A stretch of DNA of 64,000 nt, from assembly GCA_027482245.1 (NCBI GenBank), contig JAIXWG010000042.1:1-64000 (forward strand). Direction: 5' to 3'. The notes below the pieces were generated by a model. The model made no database searches. It had not been told where the DNA came from and saw only the letters and a list, made by a program, of their open reading frames with translations. Every line of letters begins with the position of its first letter. The stretch's first letter is position 1. The position numbers and the translations under genes were made by a program. This document shows, piece after piece, positions 25,330 through 33,245 of this stretch. Origin of the DNA: Acetobacteraceae bacterium (GTDB lineage Bacteria; Pseudomonadota; Alphaproteobacteria; Acetobacterales; Acetobacteraceae).

Positions 25330-25782
25330 TCAGCGGCGGGAACGGCGGCTTGCGGCGCGCTTCGGCTTGATCTTGGGACGCGGCTTCGGCGCGGGCTTGG
25401 GCTTGCGCGCCGGCGCGGGGGCCTGGGCGATCGCGACGGGCCTGGGCGCGGGCATGCCCGCGGGGCCGGCATAGCGCTGCAGCGTCGCCTCCGCCGCCAG
25501 ATGCGGATAGGCGCGGGCGCCCTTGGGCCAGGTGCGGGCGAAGGCCGCGACCTCCGCCTGGTCATGCCCGCGGATCGCCTGGACCAGCGCCTCCGCGGCC
25601 TGCTGGGGCTTCATCCGTTGCTGCGTCAGCAGGCGCTGGTGCCATTCGCGGGCGCGCAGCGGGCACCAATCCACCAGCGATTCATGCAGCGCGCGGCGCA
25701 CCGCCGGCGGCAGTTCCTCATAGGCGCGATAGGCATCGCCCTTCAGCGTGCTGCGGGGCCGGGTGGCCATGCTGTTGTCCAT
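25330..25782 (-). CDS. DUF6525-like protein with basic Pro/Lys-rich tail
   Basis: A 150-residue cytosolic protein of unknown function. AYEELPPAVRRALHESLVDWCP resembles the conserved part of DUF6525 proteins of alphaproteobacteria (given here only as the segment's start). The last 35 residues are a Lys/Arg/Pro/Ala repeat (KPKPAPKPRPKIKPKR) that could bind nucleic acid or be disordered. It lies 55 bases after the RibD-like gene on the same strand and ends four bases from fruR, tail to tail. The family match is tentative. Confidence 0.6.
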   Translation of the reverse strand: MDNSMATRPRSTLKGDAYRAYEELPPAVRRALHESLVDWCPLRAREWHQRLLTQQRMKPQQAAEALVQAIRGHDQAEVAAFARTWPKGARAYPHLAAEATLQRYAGPAGMPAPRPVAIAQAPAPARKPKPAPKPRPKIKPKRAASRRSRR

Positions 25783-25837
25783 GCGCGGCTTCTAGCGAAG
25801 CGGGGCGCCGCGCGGAACCGCGCGTTGCGCGGCCCTG

Positions 25838-26368
25838 TCACGCGGGCGCGTAGGTCAGCCGGATGACGTCCTCCGCCACCAGTTCATGCGCGAGGAGGCG
25901 CATCGGCGGCCGTGGCCCCGCGAAGAGCGGCCGGCCATGCCCGAGTGCGACGGGTTGGAGGTAGAGCTGCCAGGCATCGACCACCCCGGCCTCCGCCAGG
26001 CTGTGCGCCAAGGCCGGGCCGGCGACGGCGATGTCGCCGTCGAGATCCGCCTTCAGGCGCCTCGCCATCGCAGCGACGTCATCGGCGACGAGCGTCGCGT
26101 TGGGGCCGACCGAGGCGAGGGTGCGGGAGGCGACCCATTTGCGCTGGCCGCGCCAGGAAGCGGCGAAGTCGCGCTGGTCGCTGGTCCATTCGGGCCGATC
26201 GTCGTCCCAGTAGCGCATGAGGCCGTAGACGTGGCGGCCATAGAGGCCGCCGGCCACGTCCCGGACCGCCGCGACCCAATGGCGGAACAGGGCGAGGCCG
26301 GTCGCCATGCGGTCATGGTCCACATAGCCGTCGAGGGAGACGTTCATGCGGACGACGAGCCGGCCCAT
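25838..26368 (-). CDS. Dihydrofolate reductase / RibD C-terminal family protein
   Basis: A 176-residue NADPH-binding reductase fold. RMNVSLDGYVDHD at the start and the GRHVYGLMRYW and DGDIAVAGPALAHSLAEAGVVD segments match the YyaP/RibD C-terminal family. Members reduce small carbonyl compounds; most are uncharacterised, and it is not the housekeeping FolA. GGAGGTCTTCCGCC precedes ATG 26368. It follows the SDR gene by 13 bases and is probably the last gene of the ThDP-enzyme operon, so its substrate may be a product of that pathway. Confidence 0.8.
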   Translation of the reverse strand: MGRLVVRMNVSLDGYVDHDRMATGLALFRHWVAAVRDVAGGLYGRHVYGLMRYWDDDRPEWTSDQRDFAASWRGQRKWVASRTLASVGPNATLVADDVAAMARRLKADLDGDIAVAGPALAHSLAEAGVVDAWQLYLQPVALGHGRPLFAGPRPPMRLLAHELVAEDVIRLTYAPA

Positions 26369-26381
26369 GGCGGAAGACCTC

Positions 26382-27146
26382 CTAGACGGTCAGCCCGCCA
26401 TCCACGACGACGGTCTGGCCGGTGACCATGGCAGCACCGGCCAGCAGGAAGACCATCACCTCCGCAAGATCCTCCGGCGTGCAGCGGCGCTTGAGCAGGG
26501 CGTTGTCGATGGAGGACGCCCGCTGTTCGTTCGTCCACTCGATCATCCAGGTGCTGTCCACGGCGCCGGGCGCGACGGCGTTGACGCGCACCTCCGGCGC
26601 CAGGCCGCGGGCCAGGTTCTTCGTCAGGCTGATCACGCCGGCCTTGGTGGCGCCATAGGCCATGGAGGAGCCCGGCGAGTTGATGCCCGCGATGGAGGCC
26701 GTGTTGACGATGGCACCGCGGGAGGCCCGGAGCGCCGGCGCCGCCGCCTTGGCGCAGCGGAAGACGCCGAGCAGGTTCACCTCGATCACGGCCTGCCAGA
26801 GTTCCTCCGTCAGCCGGTCGAGTTCATGCGGCGCGACGGTGGTGCGCGTGCCGGGCGTGCCGGCATTGTTGGCGAGGTAGTCGAGCCGGCCGAGATCGGC
26901 GACGGCCTTCTCCACCATCGCCGCGGCGCCGGCGGGATCAGCGACGGAGCCGGGGGCGGAGATGACGCGCGCGCCGGTCTCCGCCGCCAGCTTCGCCACC
27001 GCCTCCGGCCCGCGCGGGTCATCGGCCAGGTGGTTGATGGCCACCGCGCAGCCGCTGCGGGCCAGCAGCGTCGCGGTGGCGAGGCCGATGCCGGAAGCGC
27101 CGCCCGTGACCAGCGCGGCCTTGCCCTTGAGGTCGTAGGTGATCAT
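26382..27146 (-). CDS. SDR family NAD(P)-dependent oxidoreductase
   Basis: A 254-residue classical short-chain dehydrogenase. The cofactor loop TGGASGIGLATATLL is at about residues 14-28, the structural NNAG sits near residue 92, and the catalytic Tyr/Lys lie in MAYGATKAGV after the Ser of NTASIAGIN. Such enzymes interconvert alcohols and ketones in the cytosol. Its ATG overlaps the hydroxyacyl-CoA dehydrogenase stop by four bases, so both are made from one message and probably work in one pathway with the ThDP enzyme. The specific substrate is not evident. Confidence 0.92.
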   Translation of the reverse strand: MITYDLKGKAALVTGGASGIGLATATLLARSGCAVAINHLADDPRGPEAVAKLAAETGARVISAPGSVADPAGAAAMVEKAVADLGRLDYLANNAGTPGTRTTVAPHELDRLTEELWQAVIEVNLLGVFRCAKAAAPALRASRGAIVNTASIAGINSPGSSMAYGATKAGVISLTKNLARGLAPEVRVNAVAPGAVDSTWMIEWTNEQRASSIDNALLKRRCTPEDLAEVMVFLLAGAAMVTGQTVVVDGGLTV

Positions 27147-28108
27147 GCGCTGCGTCCCTGCCCCGCCATGGTGCCAATGCGCCGGATGGCGCGCTTCAGT
27201 TCCATCAGCCTTCGGTCACGCGCCTCGAACAGCGCGGCCGCGTCCTGGCCTCCCCAATCATAGAAGCCGGCACCGGCCATGACGCCGGTTCTGCCCTCCG
27301 CCACCAGCGCATCCACCGCCTCGCACTTCCCGCGCACGGCTGGCGGTTCGTACATGCGGTTGGCGAGGCTCGCCTGCATGAAGGGCAGGCCGGTGAAGTC
27401 GGCCTTGGCCAGCATGCCGAGGATGGGGAGGCGCAGCGCGATGCCCTCGATGATCGCGGTGTCGATCTCTTCGGCCGTTGCGACGCCGTCATCCAGCAGC
27501 TTCTGGATCTCGAGCCCGATGGCCGACTGCACGCGGTTCGCGATGTAGCCGGGGACGAATTTGCGCATGACGACGGGCGCCTTGCCCATGGCGAGGCAGA
27601 GTTCGCGGGCGAAGGCCACGCAGGCGGGGTCGCATTCGGGGCCGCCAACGATATCGACAAGGTCCACCAGGTAGGGCGGCGTGTACCAGTGCATGATGAT
27701 CGCCCGCGCCTGGCGCCGCGCCGGGATCAGCGGGAAGGGATCGAGGTAGCTGGTGTTGCTCGCGATGATCGCGTCCATGGGGGCGACGGCATCGAGCTGA
27801 TCGAACAGCACGCGCTTGGCGTCCGGCTTCTCAATGATCGCCTCGACGATCAGGTCCGCGCCTTCCACCGTCTCCGCCAGCGTCGGCAGGCGGGTGACGT
27901 TCGCGTGCAGCCAGGCGGCGTCGCGATCGGCCGGCGCCTCCCCGGCCGCGACCAGCGTGGCCAGCGCCGTCTCCATCAGCGGGCCCGCCTTGTCGAGCGT
28001 CGCCGTGGAGTTGTCGGTCAGCCGCACCTCATGCCCGCCCAGCGCATAGACCAGCGCGAGGGCGTGGCCCATCGTGCCGGCGCCGATCACCGCGACCTTG
28101 ATCGCCAT
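27143..28108 (-). CDS. 3-hydroxyacyl-CoA dehydrogenase-family NAD enzyme
   Basis: A 321-residue two-domain dehydrogenase. The NAD fold begins VAVIGAGTMGHALALVYA at about residues 5-22. SNTSYL and IMHWYTPPYLVDLVDIVGG are the catalytic region, with His in place of the usual HFFNPP motif's start, as in carnitine or gulonate 3-dehydrogenase relatives. The C-terminal helical domain (GYIANRVQSAIGLE onwards) completes the family. Free hydroxy acids are more likely than CoA esters because of the HWYTPP variant. It starts eight bases after the ThDP-enzyme stop and overlaps the SDR gene. Confidence 0.88.
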   Translation of the reverse strand: MAIKVAVIGAGTMGHALALVYALGGHEVRLTDNSTATLDKAGPLMETALATLVAAGEAPADRDAAWLHANVTRLPTLAETVEGADLIVEAIIEKPDAKRVLFDQLDAVAPMDAIIASNTSYLDPFPLIPARRQARAIIMHWYTPPYLVDLVDIVGGPECDPACVAFARELCLAMGKAPVVMRKFVPGYIANRVQSAIGLEIQKLLDDGVATAEEIDTAIIEGIALRLPILGMLAKADFTGLPFMQASLANRMYEPPAVRGKCEAVDALVAEGRTGVMAGAGFYDWGGQDAAALFEARDRRLMELKRAIRRIGTMAGQGRSA

Positions 28109-28116
28109 CCTGTCAG

Positions 28117-29781
28117 TCACTCCGTCGGTGTGTAGGGTTCGGGGGCACGCGCCTCGATATCGGTGCGGACGTCGAGGACGACCGTCTCGTTGCTGTCCAA
28201 GGCGTCGCGCAGTGCGGGGGCGATGTCCTCCGGCCGCTCGACCACGATGCCGCGCAGGCCGAAGCCGCGGGCGATGGCGGCGAAATCGGCGTGGTCGCCG
28301 AAGCGCAGCAGCTCCGCCGCCGCCTGCGGGTCGTTGCCGGCGGCGCGGCGGAGGTTGGGCCAGCCCTGGCCGAAGCCCTGGTTGTTGTTGACGACGCAGA
28401 CGACGGCGATGCCGAGGCGCTTCGCCGTCTCCAGCTCCGCCAGATGGTAGTGGAAGGCGCCGTCGCCGGACCAGCAGAGCACGGGCCGGTCGGGCGCCGC
28501 GCATTTCGCGCCGAGCGCCGCCGGGAAGGCCCAGCCGAGCGAGCCCGCCGCGCGCTGGTAGCCCTGGGTGGTGAGGTCGATGAGCGTGCCGGTCCAGATG
28601 CCGGAATAGCCGGTATCGGCGACGAGGATTCCGTCCGGCGGCAATGCCGCGCTGATCTCCGCGCAGAGGCGCGCGGGGTCGATGGGCACGGCCTCGCTGG
28701 CCAGGCGCGGCGCGACAGCGGCACGCCATTCGGCGACCAGCGCCGCGGCCTGTTGCGCGAAGGCCGCGTCGCGCGCCGGGGTGCCGAGCTGGTCGAGCAC
28801 TTCGGACAGCACGGCGCGCGGGTCGCCGAGCAGGGCGACCGTCGTGGGCAGGCTGCGGTCGAATTCCAGCGGGTCGGCATCCACCTGCACGATCGGCACG
28901 CCGGCGCGCGGCAGGCGCCAGCCATGGGTCATCTGGTCGCCGGTGTCACAACCCACCAGCAGCACGAGGCCCGCCCCCTCCAGCACCTTGTTCGCCGGCG
29001 GCGCGGAGTAGCTGCCGACGACGCCCGCCACGCGGGGATGCGCCGTCGGCACCAGGGCCCGCGCCCCGAGCGTCGTCAGCACCGGTGCCTCCAGCGCCTC
29101 GGCCAGCGCCAGCACTTCCGGCCCGCAGCCCGAGAGCATGGCGCCGTCACCGGCCACGATCACCACGCGGTCCGAGGCGACCAGCGCGGCGACAGCGGCG
29201 GCGACGGCGTCCGGGTCCGGCGCGCCCCGGAAGCGCGGTGCCGTGAGGCCCGAGAGGTCGGCGGCCGGCTCCGCCACGCGCCCCTCCTCCACCACCTCCG
29301 CCATCAGCCCGTGCAGGTCGAGATGGACGGGCCGCACGGGGACGGAGACGGCGGCCGCCCAGGCCTGGCGCAGCAGCCGCGGCAGATGGGCGGCCTCCGC
29401 CACCTCCGCCGAGAATTTCGTCACCGCCTGGAACAGCGGCGCATGCGCCACTTCCTGGTAGGCGTTGCGGTGCTGGGCGGCGTGCGGCTTGCGGCCGGTC
29501 AGCGCGATGACGGGGCTGCGCGCGAGATACGCATCCTGCAAGCCCGCGGCGACGTTCGCCGCCCCCACGGACTGCGCCGCCACCACGCCCGGCCGCCCGC
29601 TGACGCGGCCATAGGCATCGGCCATGTAGACGGCGGCCTTTTCCGTGTGCGCCAGCACCGGCTTCACACCGAGCCGCGACAGCGCCATCAGCGTCGGCCG
29701 CAGCACGGCATCGACGAAGAAGACGTGGCTCTGCCCGGATGCGGCGAGGCTCGCGGCCAGCCCTTCGGCACCGGTCATCAT
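28117..29781 (-). CDS. Thiamine-diphosphate enzyme, acetolactate-synthase-like
   Basis: A 554-residue ThDP enzyme with the three-domain POX/AHAS fold. The cofactor-activating Glu47 is in AHTEKAAVYMADAYGR, and the ThDP/metal motif GDGAFHYHLAELETA...NNNQGFGQ lies near residues 425-455. No regulatory AHAS subunit is adjacent and the surrounding genes are dehydrogenases. Decarboxylation or carboligation of a keto acid in a catabolic pathway is therefore more likely than valine synthesis. ATG 29781 is chosen because GGGGGAA lies six bases before it; an ATG at 29796 lacks a good site. It heads a four-gene operon. Confidence 0.85.
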   Translation of the reverse strand: MMTGAEGLAASLAASGQSHVFFVDAVLRPTLMALSRLGVKPVLAHTEKAAVYMADAYGRVSGRPGVVAAQSVGAANVAAGLQDAYLARSPVIALTGRKPHAAQHRNAYQEVAHAPLFQAVTKFSAEVAEAAHLPRLLRQAWAAAVSVPVRPVHLDLHGLMAEVVEEGRVAEPAADLSGLTAPRFRGAPDPDAVAAAVAALVASDRVVIVAGDGAMLSGCGPEVLALAEALEAPVLTTLGARALVPTAHPRVAGVVGSYSAPPANKVLEGAGLVLLVGCDTGDQMTHGWRLPRAGVPIVQVDADPLEFDRSLPTTVALLGDPRAVLSEVLDQLGTPARDAAFAQQAAALVAEWRAAVAPRLASEAVPIDPARLCAEISAALPPDGILVADTGYSGIWTGTLIDLTTQGYQRAAGSLGWAFPAALGAKCAAPDRPVLCWSGDGAFHYHLAELETAKRLGIAVVCVVNNNQGFGQGWPNLRRAAGNDPQAAAELLRFGDHADFAAIARGFGLRGIVVERPEDIAPALRDALDSNETVVLDVRTDIEARAPEPYTPTE

Positions 29782-29941
29782 CGGTCGTTCCCCCATGCCG
29801 CCAGCCTGCCCGCGCCGGGCGGGTGGGGCAAGACAGGGCAGGCGGCCCCATCCACACTCGTCCTGGTTGCAGATTTCTCGTTGCGCCCCCGCCCTGCGTG
29901 TTGAATGCTGTCATCCGGGAGTTGCGTTCAGGGAACACGGC

Positions 29942-30568
29942 ATGTCGGGGAACTTCGCGTACAAGTCGCTTGGCATCACCAACGCGAAGTGGGGCGTCTG
30001 CGGTTTCACCAGCTCCTTCTACGCGATGTACAAGGAGAGCGGGAAAACCCAGGCCTGGCTTTGCAACGCGACCCAGGCCTACAGCGTGCTGTATGAGATC
30101 CGCGACTACCTGATGCTGCTGAAGGCGGAAGCGAGTCCCCACCTCGCCACCATCACCGCCTTCACCCGCAGCTTCGGCAAGCCGCATCATGTCTTCACCA
30201 TCGACGACTACATTGCGCGCATCGACTGGTCGAGCGCGCAGGAGAGGTCCAGCGCCGCGGTCCTGGCTGATGATAAGTTCGGGATCGGCGTGCCGCCCGA
30301 CGCCGTCGCGGACTACCTCCGGCGGCAGTGGAAGGCCAAGGCGACGGTCGAGCAGGTGGTGAATGACAGCGGTGGCGACGGCATCATCGGCGTCTGCATC
30401 GACAACCCGGCGCCGACCATGCCCTACAAGGGCCTGGTGCACTACATGTACCGGCGCAACGGCGTGATCTACAGCTGGGGCGACATCTTCATGGACGTGA
30501 ACAGCGCCGCGCCGAAGGTGGGCCTCACCAGCTGGACGGTGCGCTGGCTGATCCGCGTCAGCGTCTAG
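29942..30568 (+). CDS. Unknown protein with a Cys/His/Asp arrangement (possible papain-like hydrolase)
   Basis: A 208-residue protein with no signal peptide or membrane helix. I do not recognise the family. Cys20 in KWGVCGFTSSFYAMY is followed by a predicted helix rich in Tyr, as in papain-like enzymes. His167 lies in YKGLVHYMY, and an aromatic strand ending in YSWGD offers Asp181. This order and spacing would fit a cysteine protease or amidase triad. The gene has its own AGGGAA ribosome site. It is a single-gene unit between the ThDP operon and uraH, with which it converges. Base composition looks lower in GC than its neighbours, suggesting acquisition. Confidence 0.6.
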   Translation: MSGNFAYKSLGITNAKWGVCGFTSSFYAMYKESGKTQAWLCNATQAYSVLYEIRDYLMLLKAEASPHLATITAFTRSFGKPHHVFTIDDYIARIDWSSAQERSSAAVLADDKFGIGVPPDAVADYLRRQWKAKATVEQVVNDSGGDGIIGVCIDNPAPTMPYKGLVHYMYRRNGVIYSWGDIFMDVNSAAPKVGLTSWTVRWLIRVSV

Positions 30569-30574
30569 CGCGCC

Positions 30575-30913
30575 TCAGCTGCCGCGATAGGTCGCGTAGC
30601 TCCAGGGCGTGCAGAGCAGCGGCACGTGGTAGTGCCCCTCCCCCGCGCGCAGCGTGACCACGATCGGCACCTCGTCGAGGAAGCCCTCGCCCTTGAAATG
30701 GGCGCCGATGTGGAAGCGGAGTTCGTAGGTCCCGGCGACGAAGTCGGCGGCATTCATCAGCGGCGCGTCGGTGCGGCCATCGGCGTTGGTCAGCGCCTCC
30801 GTCACCTTCACGCGGGCCGCACCCTCCAGCCGGAACAGCTCGACCTTCACGCCCTGCGCCGGCTTGCCGGATGAGGTGTCGAGGATATGGGTCGTCAGCG
30901 CGCTGGCCTTCAT
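30575..30913 (-). CDS. uraH: 5-hydroxyisourate hydrolase
   Basis: A 112-residue transthyretin-like protein. LTTHILDTSSGKPA at the N-terminus and the C-terminal YRGS (residues 109-112) are the two signatures separating true hydroxyisourate hydrolases from transthyretin, and the HIGAHFKG and HYHVPLL segments add the active-site histidines. It hydrolyses 5-hydroxyisourate, made from urate, to OHCU. No signal peptide is present, so it is cytosolic. It follows puuD by one base and is certainly co-expressed. OHCU decarboxylase is not in the window. Confidence 0.95.
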   Translation of the reverse strand: MKASALTTHILDTSSGKPAQGVKVELFRLEGAARVKVTEALTNADGRTDAPLMNAADFVAGTYELRFHIGAHFKGEGFLDEVPIVVTLRAGEGHYHVPLLCTPWSYATYRGS

Positions 30914-30914
30914 C

Positions 30915-32102
30915 TCAGTCGGCCCTCGCGCCCGCCGCGACCCAGGCCAGCAGCTTCTGGCGTTCCTCGGTCGTGATCTCCGTCATGTTGCCGGGCGGCA
31001 TCGCCTCCGTCGCCACCTGCTGGCGCATGGCCTGCGCCCAGCGGCGGATCTGGGCAGGGTCGTCGAAGCGCACGCCCTTCGGCGCGCTCGCGATCCCCTC
31101 CTGCGTCGGCCGCGCCGCGTGGCAGGAAGCGCAGCGGGACGCGGTGATGGCCTGGACCTCGGCGAAGCTCGGCACATCGACGCCGGCCAGGTCCGGCCCG
31201 CGCTTCGGCATCAGTGCGATGGCGAGGACGACGACGACGGCCGTCGCCATGGCGGGCAGCATCACCTGGTTCTTCCCGATCTGGCGCAGCACGAAGAACT
31301 GCCGCACCAGCGCGCCGGCCAGCGTGATGGCCAGCAGCACCACCCAGTTCCACTGGCTGCCCCAGGTCATGGGGTAGTGCGGGCTGATCATCAGGAACAG
31401 CACGGGCAGGGTCAGGTAGGTGTTGTGGACGCTGCGCTGTTTGCCCCAGCGGCCGTATTTCGGATCGGGCTCCTGCCCCGCCTGCATGGCGGCGACCATC
31501 TTCCGCTGGCCGGGGATGATCACCATGGCGACGTTGGCCACCATGATCGTGCCCGTCATGGCGCCGATCTGCAGGAAGGCGCCGCGGCCGCTGAAGACGT
31601 GGCAGGCGACGAAGGCGGCGACCACCAGCAGCACCACGCCGAAGATCGACAGGTTCCGCTCATTCTCCCCGAACTTGGACTTGCAGACGAGGTCGTAGAT
31701 GACCCAGCCGGAGACGAGCATGACGGCGGAGATCGCGACCGCGACGCCGGGCGACAGGTCCATCACCGCGGGATCGACCAGGTAGGTGCTGGCCTGGCCC
31801 CAGTAGATCAGCATGAACAGCGAGAAGCCGCTGATCCAGGTCCAGTAGGCCTCCCACTTGAACCAGTGGAGCTTCTCCGGCAGCTGCGCCGGGGCGTTGA
31901 TGTACTTCTCCTTGCGGTAGAAGCCGCCGCCATGGATCGCCCATTGCTCCCCCTTGATGCGGGGGTTGCCGTCCCGCGGCGGGTCCAGCTGGTTGTCCAG
32001 GCCGATGAAGTAGAAGCTGGTCCCGATCCAGGCGATGCCCGTGATCAGGTGCAGCCACCGGATCAACAGATTGGCCCAGTCGGCGAGATAGGCGAGGTCC
32101 AT
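30915..32102 (-). CDS. puuD: Membrane urate hydroxylase with C-terminal cytochrome c domain
   Basis: A 395-residue inner-membrane protein. ADWANLLIRWLHLITGIAWIG marks the first helix of PuuD (DUF989), and about eight helices follow to residue 310. The C-terminal 75 residues are a cytochrome c module with heme motif CASCH at 324-328 and an axial Met near MPPGNM. PuuD oxidises urate to 5-hydroxyisourate, passing electrons to the respiratory chain instead of making peroxide as uricase does. ATG 32102 is chosen for its spacing to CAGGG; ATG 32108 is possible. Together with uraH it forms the urate-degradation pair. Confidence 0.93.
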   Translation of the reverse strand: MDLAYLADWANLLIRWLHLITGIAWIGTSFYFIGLDNQLDPPRDGNPRIKGEQWAIHGGGFYRKEKYINAPAQLPEKLHWFKWEAYWTWISGFSLFMLIYWGQASTYLVDPAVMDLSPGVAVAISAVMLVSGWVIYDLVCKSKFGENERNLSIFGVVLLVVAAFVACHVFSGRGAFLQIGAMTGTIMVANVAMVIIPGQRKMVAAMQAGQEPDPKYGRWGKQRSVHNTYLTLPVLFLMISPHYPMTWGSQWNWVVLLAITLAGALVRQFFVLRQIGKNQVMLPAMATAVVVVLAIALMPKRGPDLAGVDVPSFAEVQAITASRCASCHAARPTQEGIASAPKGVRFDDPAQIRRWAQAMRQQVATEAMPPGNMTEITTEERQKLLAWVAAGARAD

Positions 32103-32203
32103 CGGCATCCCTGGGGCGCGTCGCGGCGCCGTTTTGCCCCCGGCGCGGGTCAGCGCCGTTTTGCGCTGCAACAATCGCGAAACCCGCCCCCAGGGGCAAG
32201 GGG

Positions 32204-32911
32204 CTACCTCACCTCGTGCCAGGGCTCCGGCCGTTCGCCCCGCCGGAACAGGATCATGCTGTCGTAGAAGCTGACGCTCTGCGTGGTCCGGCAAAGCTCG
32301 CTGACCGGGTCGCCCGGCCCGCGTTCGGCCGGCGGGATGCCGAGGCGGTCCATGGAGCCGACGCGCCCCGTCCATTCATGCAGGCGCTGGCAGACGCCGA
32401 AGGCGACGTCGTAGATCGACCGCCCCTGCGGGTCATCCGCGAAGGGGCCACCCCAGAAGGCGGTGTGGGTATCCTCGATCAGGTAGGCGCCCGGCAGGCG
32501 CATGGCGGGGTAGAGAACGTCGAAGGTGACGATCTGCTGGCGCGCGGTGTGGCCGCCATCATCCAGCACGATGTCGGGCGACCCCATCTCCGCCAGGGCG
32601 GCGCGCAGGAAATCCGGGTCCGCCTGGTCGCCGACGAAGACCTTGGCGCCGGGCAGGCCATGCGCTTCCGTCGCCGGGTCGATGTCCATGCCGAAGATGC
32701 GGGCCTGCGGGCCGAGGTAGTCCTGCCACATGCGGAGCGACCCGCCGCGCTGAACGCCGATCTCCAGCATCGTCACCGCCTTGCCGCGGAAGGGGGCGAA
32801 GGCCTGCTCATAGACCTCGAAATAGTGGTGCCATTTGTGGATCGGCGGCTGGTCCTGCCGGCCCTGGAGGAACCGGCGATAGAGCGGGTTATCGGGCGCG
32901 CTGTGGTGCAT
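32204..32911 (-). CDS. Class I SAM-dependent methyltransferase (CmcI-like)
   Basis: A 235-residue protein. MLEIGVQRGGSLRMWQDYLGP is the SAM-binding loop of the cephalosporin-hydroxylase/macrocin O-methyltransferase-like family (start of a longer conserved block), with FGMDIDP as motif II and IVLDDGGHTARQQ as the catalytic region. YLIEDTHTAFW is also characteristic. Such enzymes methylate sugars or natural products, but genomic context here gives no pathway. It is transcribed away from the large secreted unknown protein, with an inverted-repeat element in the shared upstream region. The exact target is unknown. Confidence 0.75.
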   Translation of the reverse strand: MHHSAPDNPLYRRFLQGRQDQPPIHKWHHYFEVYEQAFAPFRGKAVTMLEIGVQRGGSLRMWQDYLGPQARIFGMDIDPATEAHGLPGAKVFVGDQADPDFLRAALAEMGSPDIVLDDGGHTARQQIVTFDVLYPAMRLPGAYLIEDTHTAFWGGPFADDPQGRSIYDVAFGVCQRLHEWTGRVGSMDRLGIPPAERGPGDPVSELCRTTQSVSFYDSMILFRRGERPEPWHEVR

Positions 32912-32989
32912 CCTTCGGGGCCTTCCCTGCCGGCCTCATGCCGGGCGATCCCGCCCGGCTTAGCGGGAGAGGCGCCAACAAGGGGTTAA

Positions 32990-33150
32990 GAGACCGTTTG
33001 AGGATGCCGGCGGCTGAGGGTTCGCGAGGGAATTTTCGTGTCGGGAAGGCGCCGGGCGCGGCCGATGCAGGTTGCATCGGCAAGACCGGCAACGCACCCG
33101 GCGCGGAAAGGCCCAGCGAAACCGACCCGCCGGTGTTCTCAAACGGTCTC
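32990..33150. repeat. 161-bp nested inverted-repeat element in a divergent intergenic region
   Basis: The outer arms start GAGACCGTTTGAG at 32990 and end CTCAAACGGTCTC at 33150: 13 bases match perfectly, and 20 of the first 24 bases match overall. Inside lie GCGCCGGG/CCCGGCGC and a perfect CCGATGCA-GGT-TGCATCGG hairpin at about 33062-33080. The 334-base gap between the divergent methyltransferase and secreted-protein genes otherwise shows no gene. It could be a MITE-like element, a structured RNA or a regulatory region. No second copy was seen in the window. Confidence 0.65.
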
Positions 33151-33245
33151 TGGGCTCACCTTCCCGTGGCCGCCGCGACGCGGGCCCTTCGTTGCGCACG
33201 GGGGGTGGTCTAGGCTGCGCCGGAACAGAGTCCGGGAGCCCGCCG

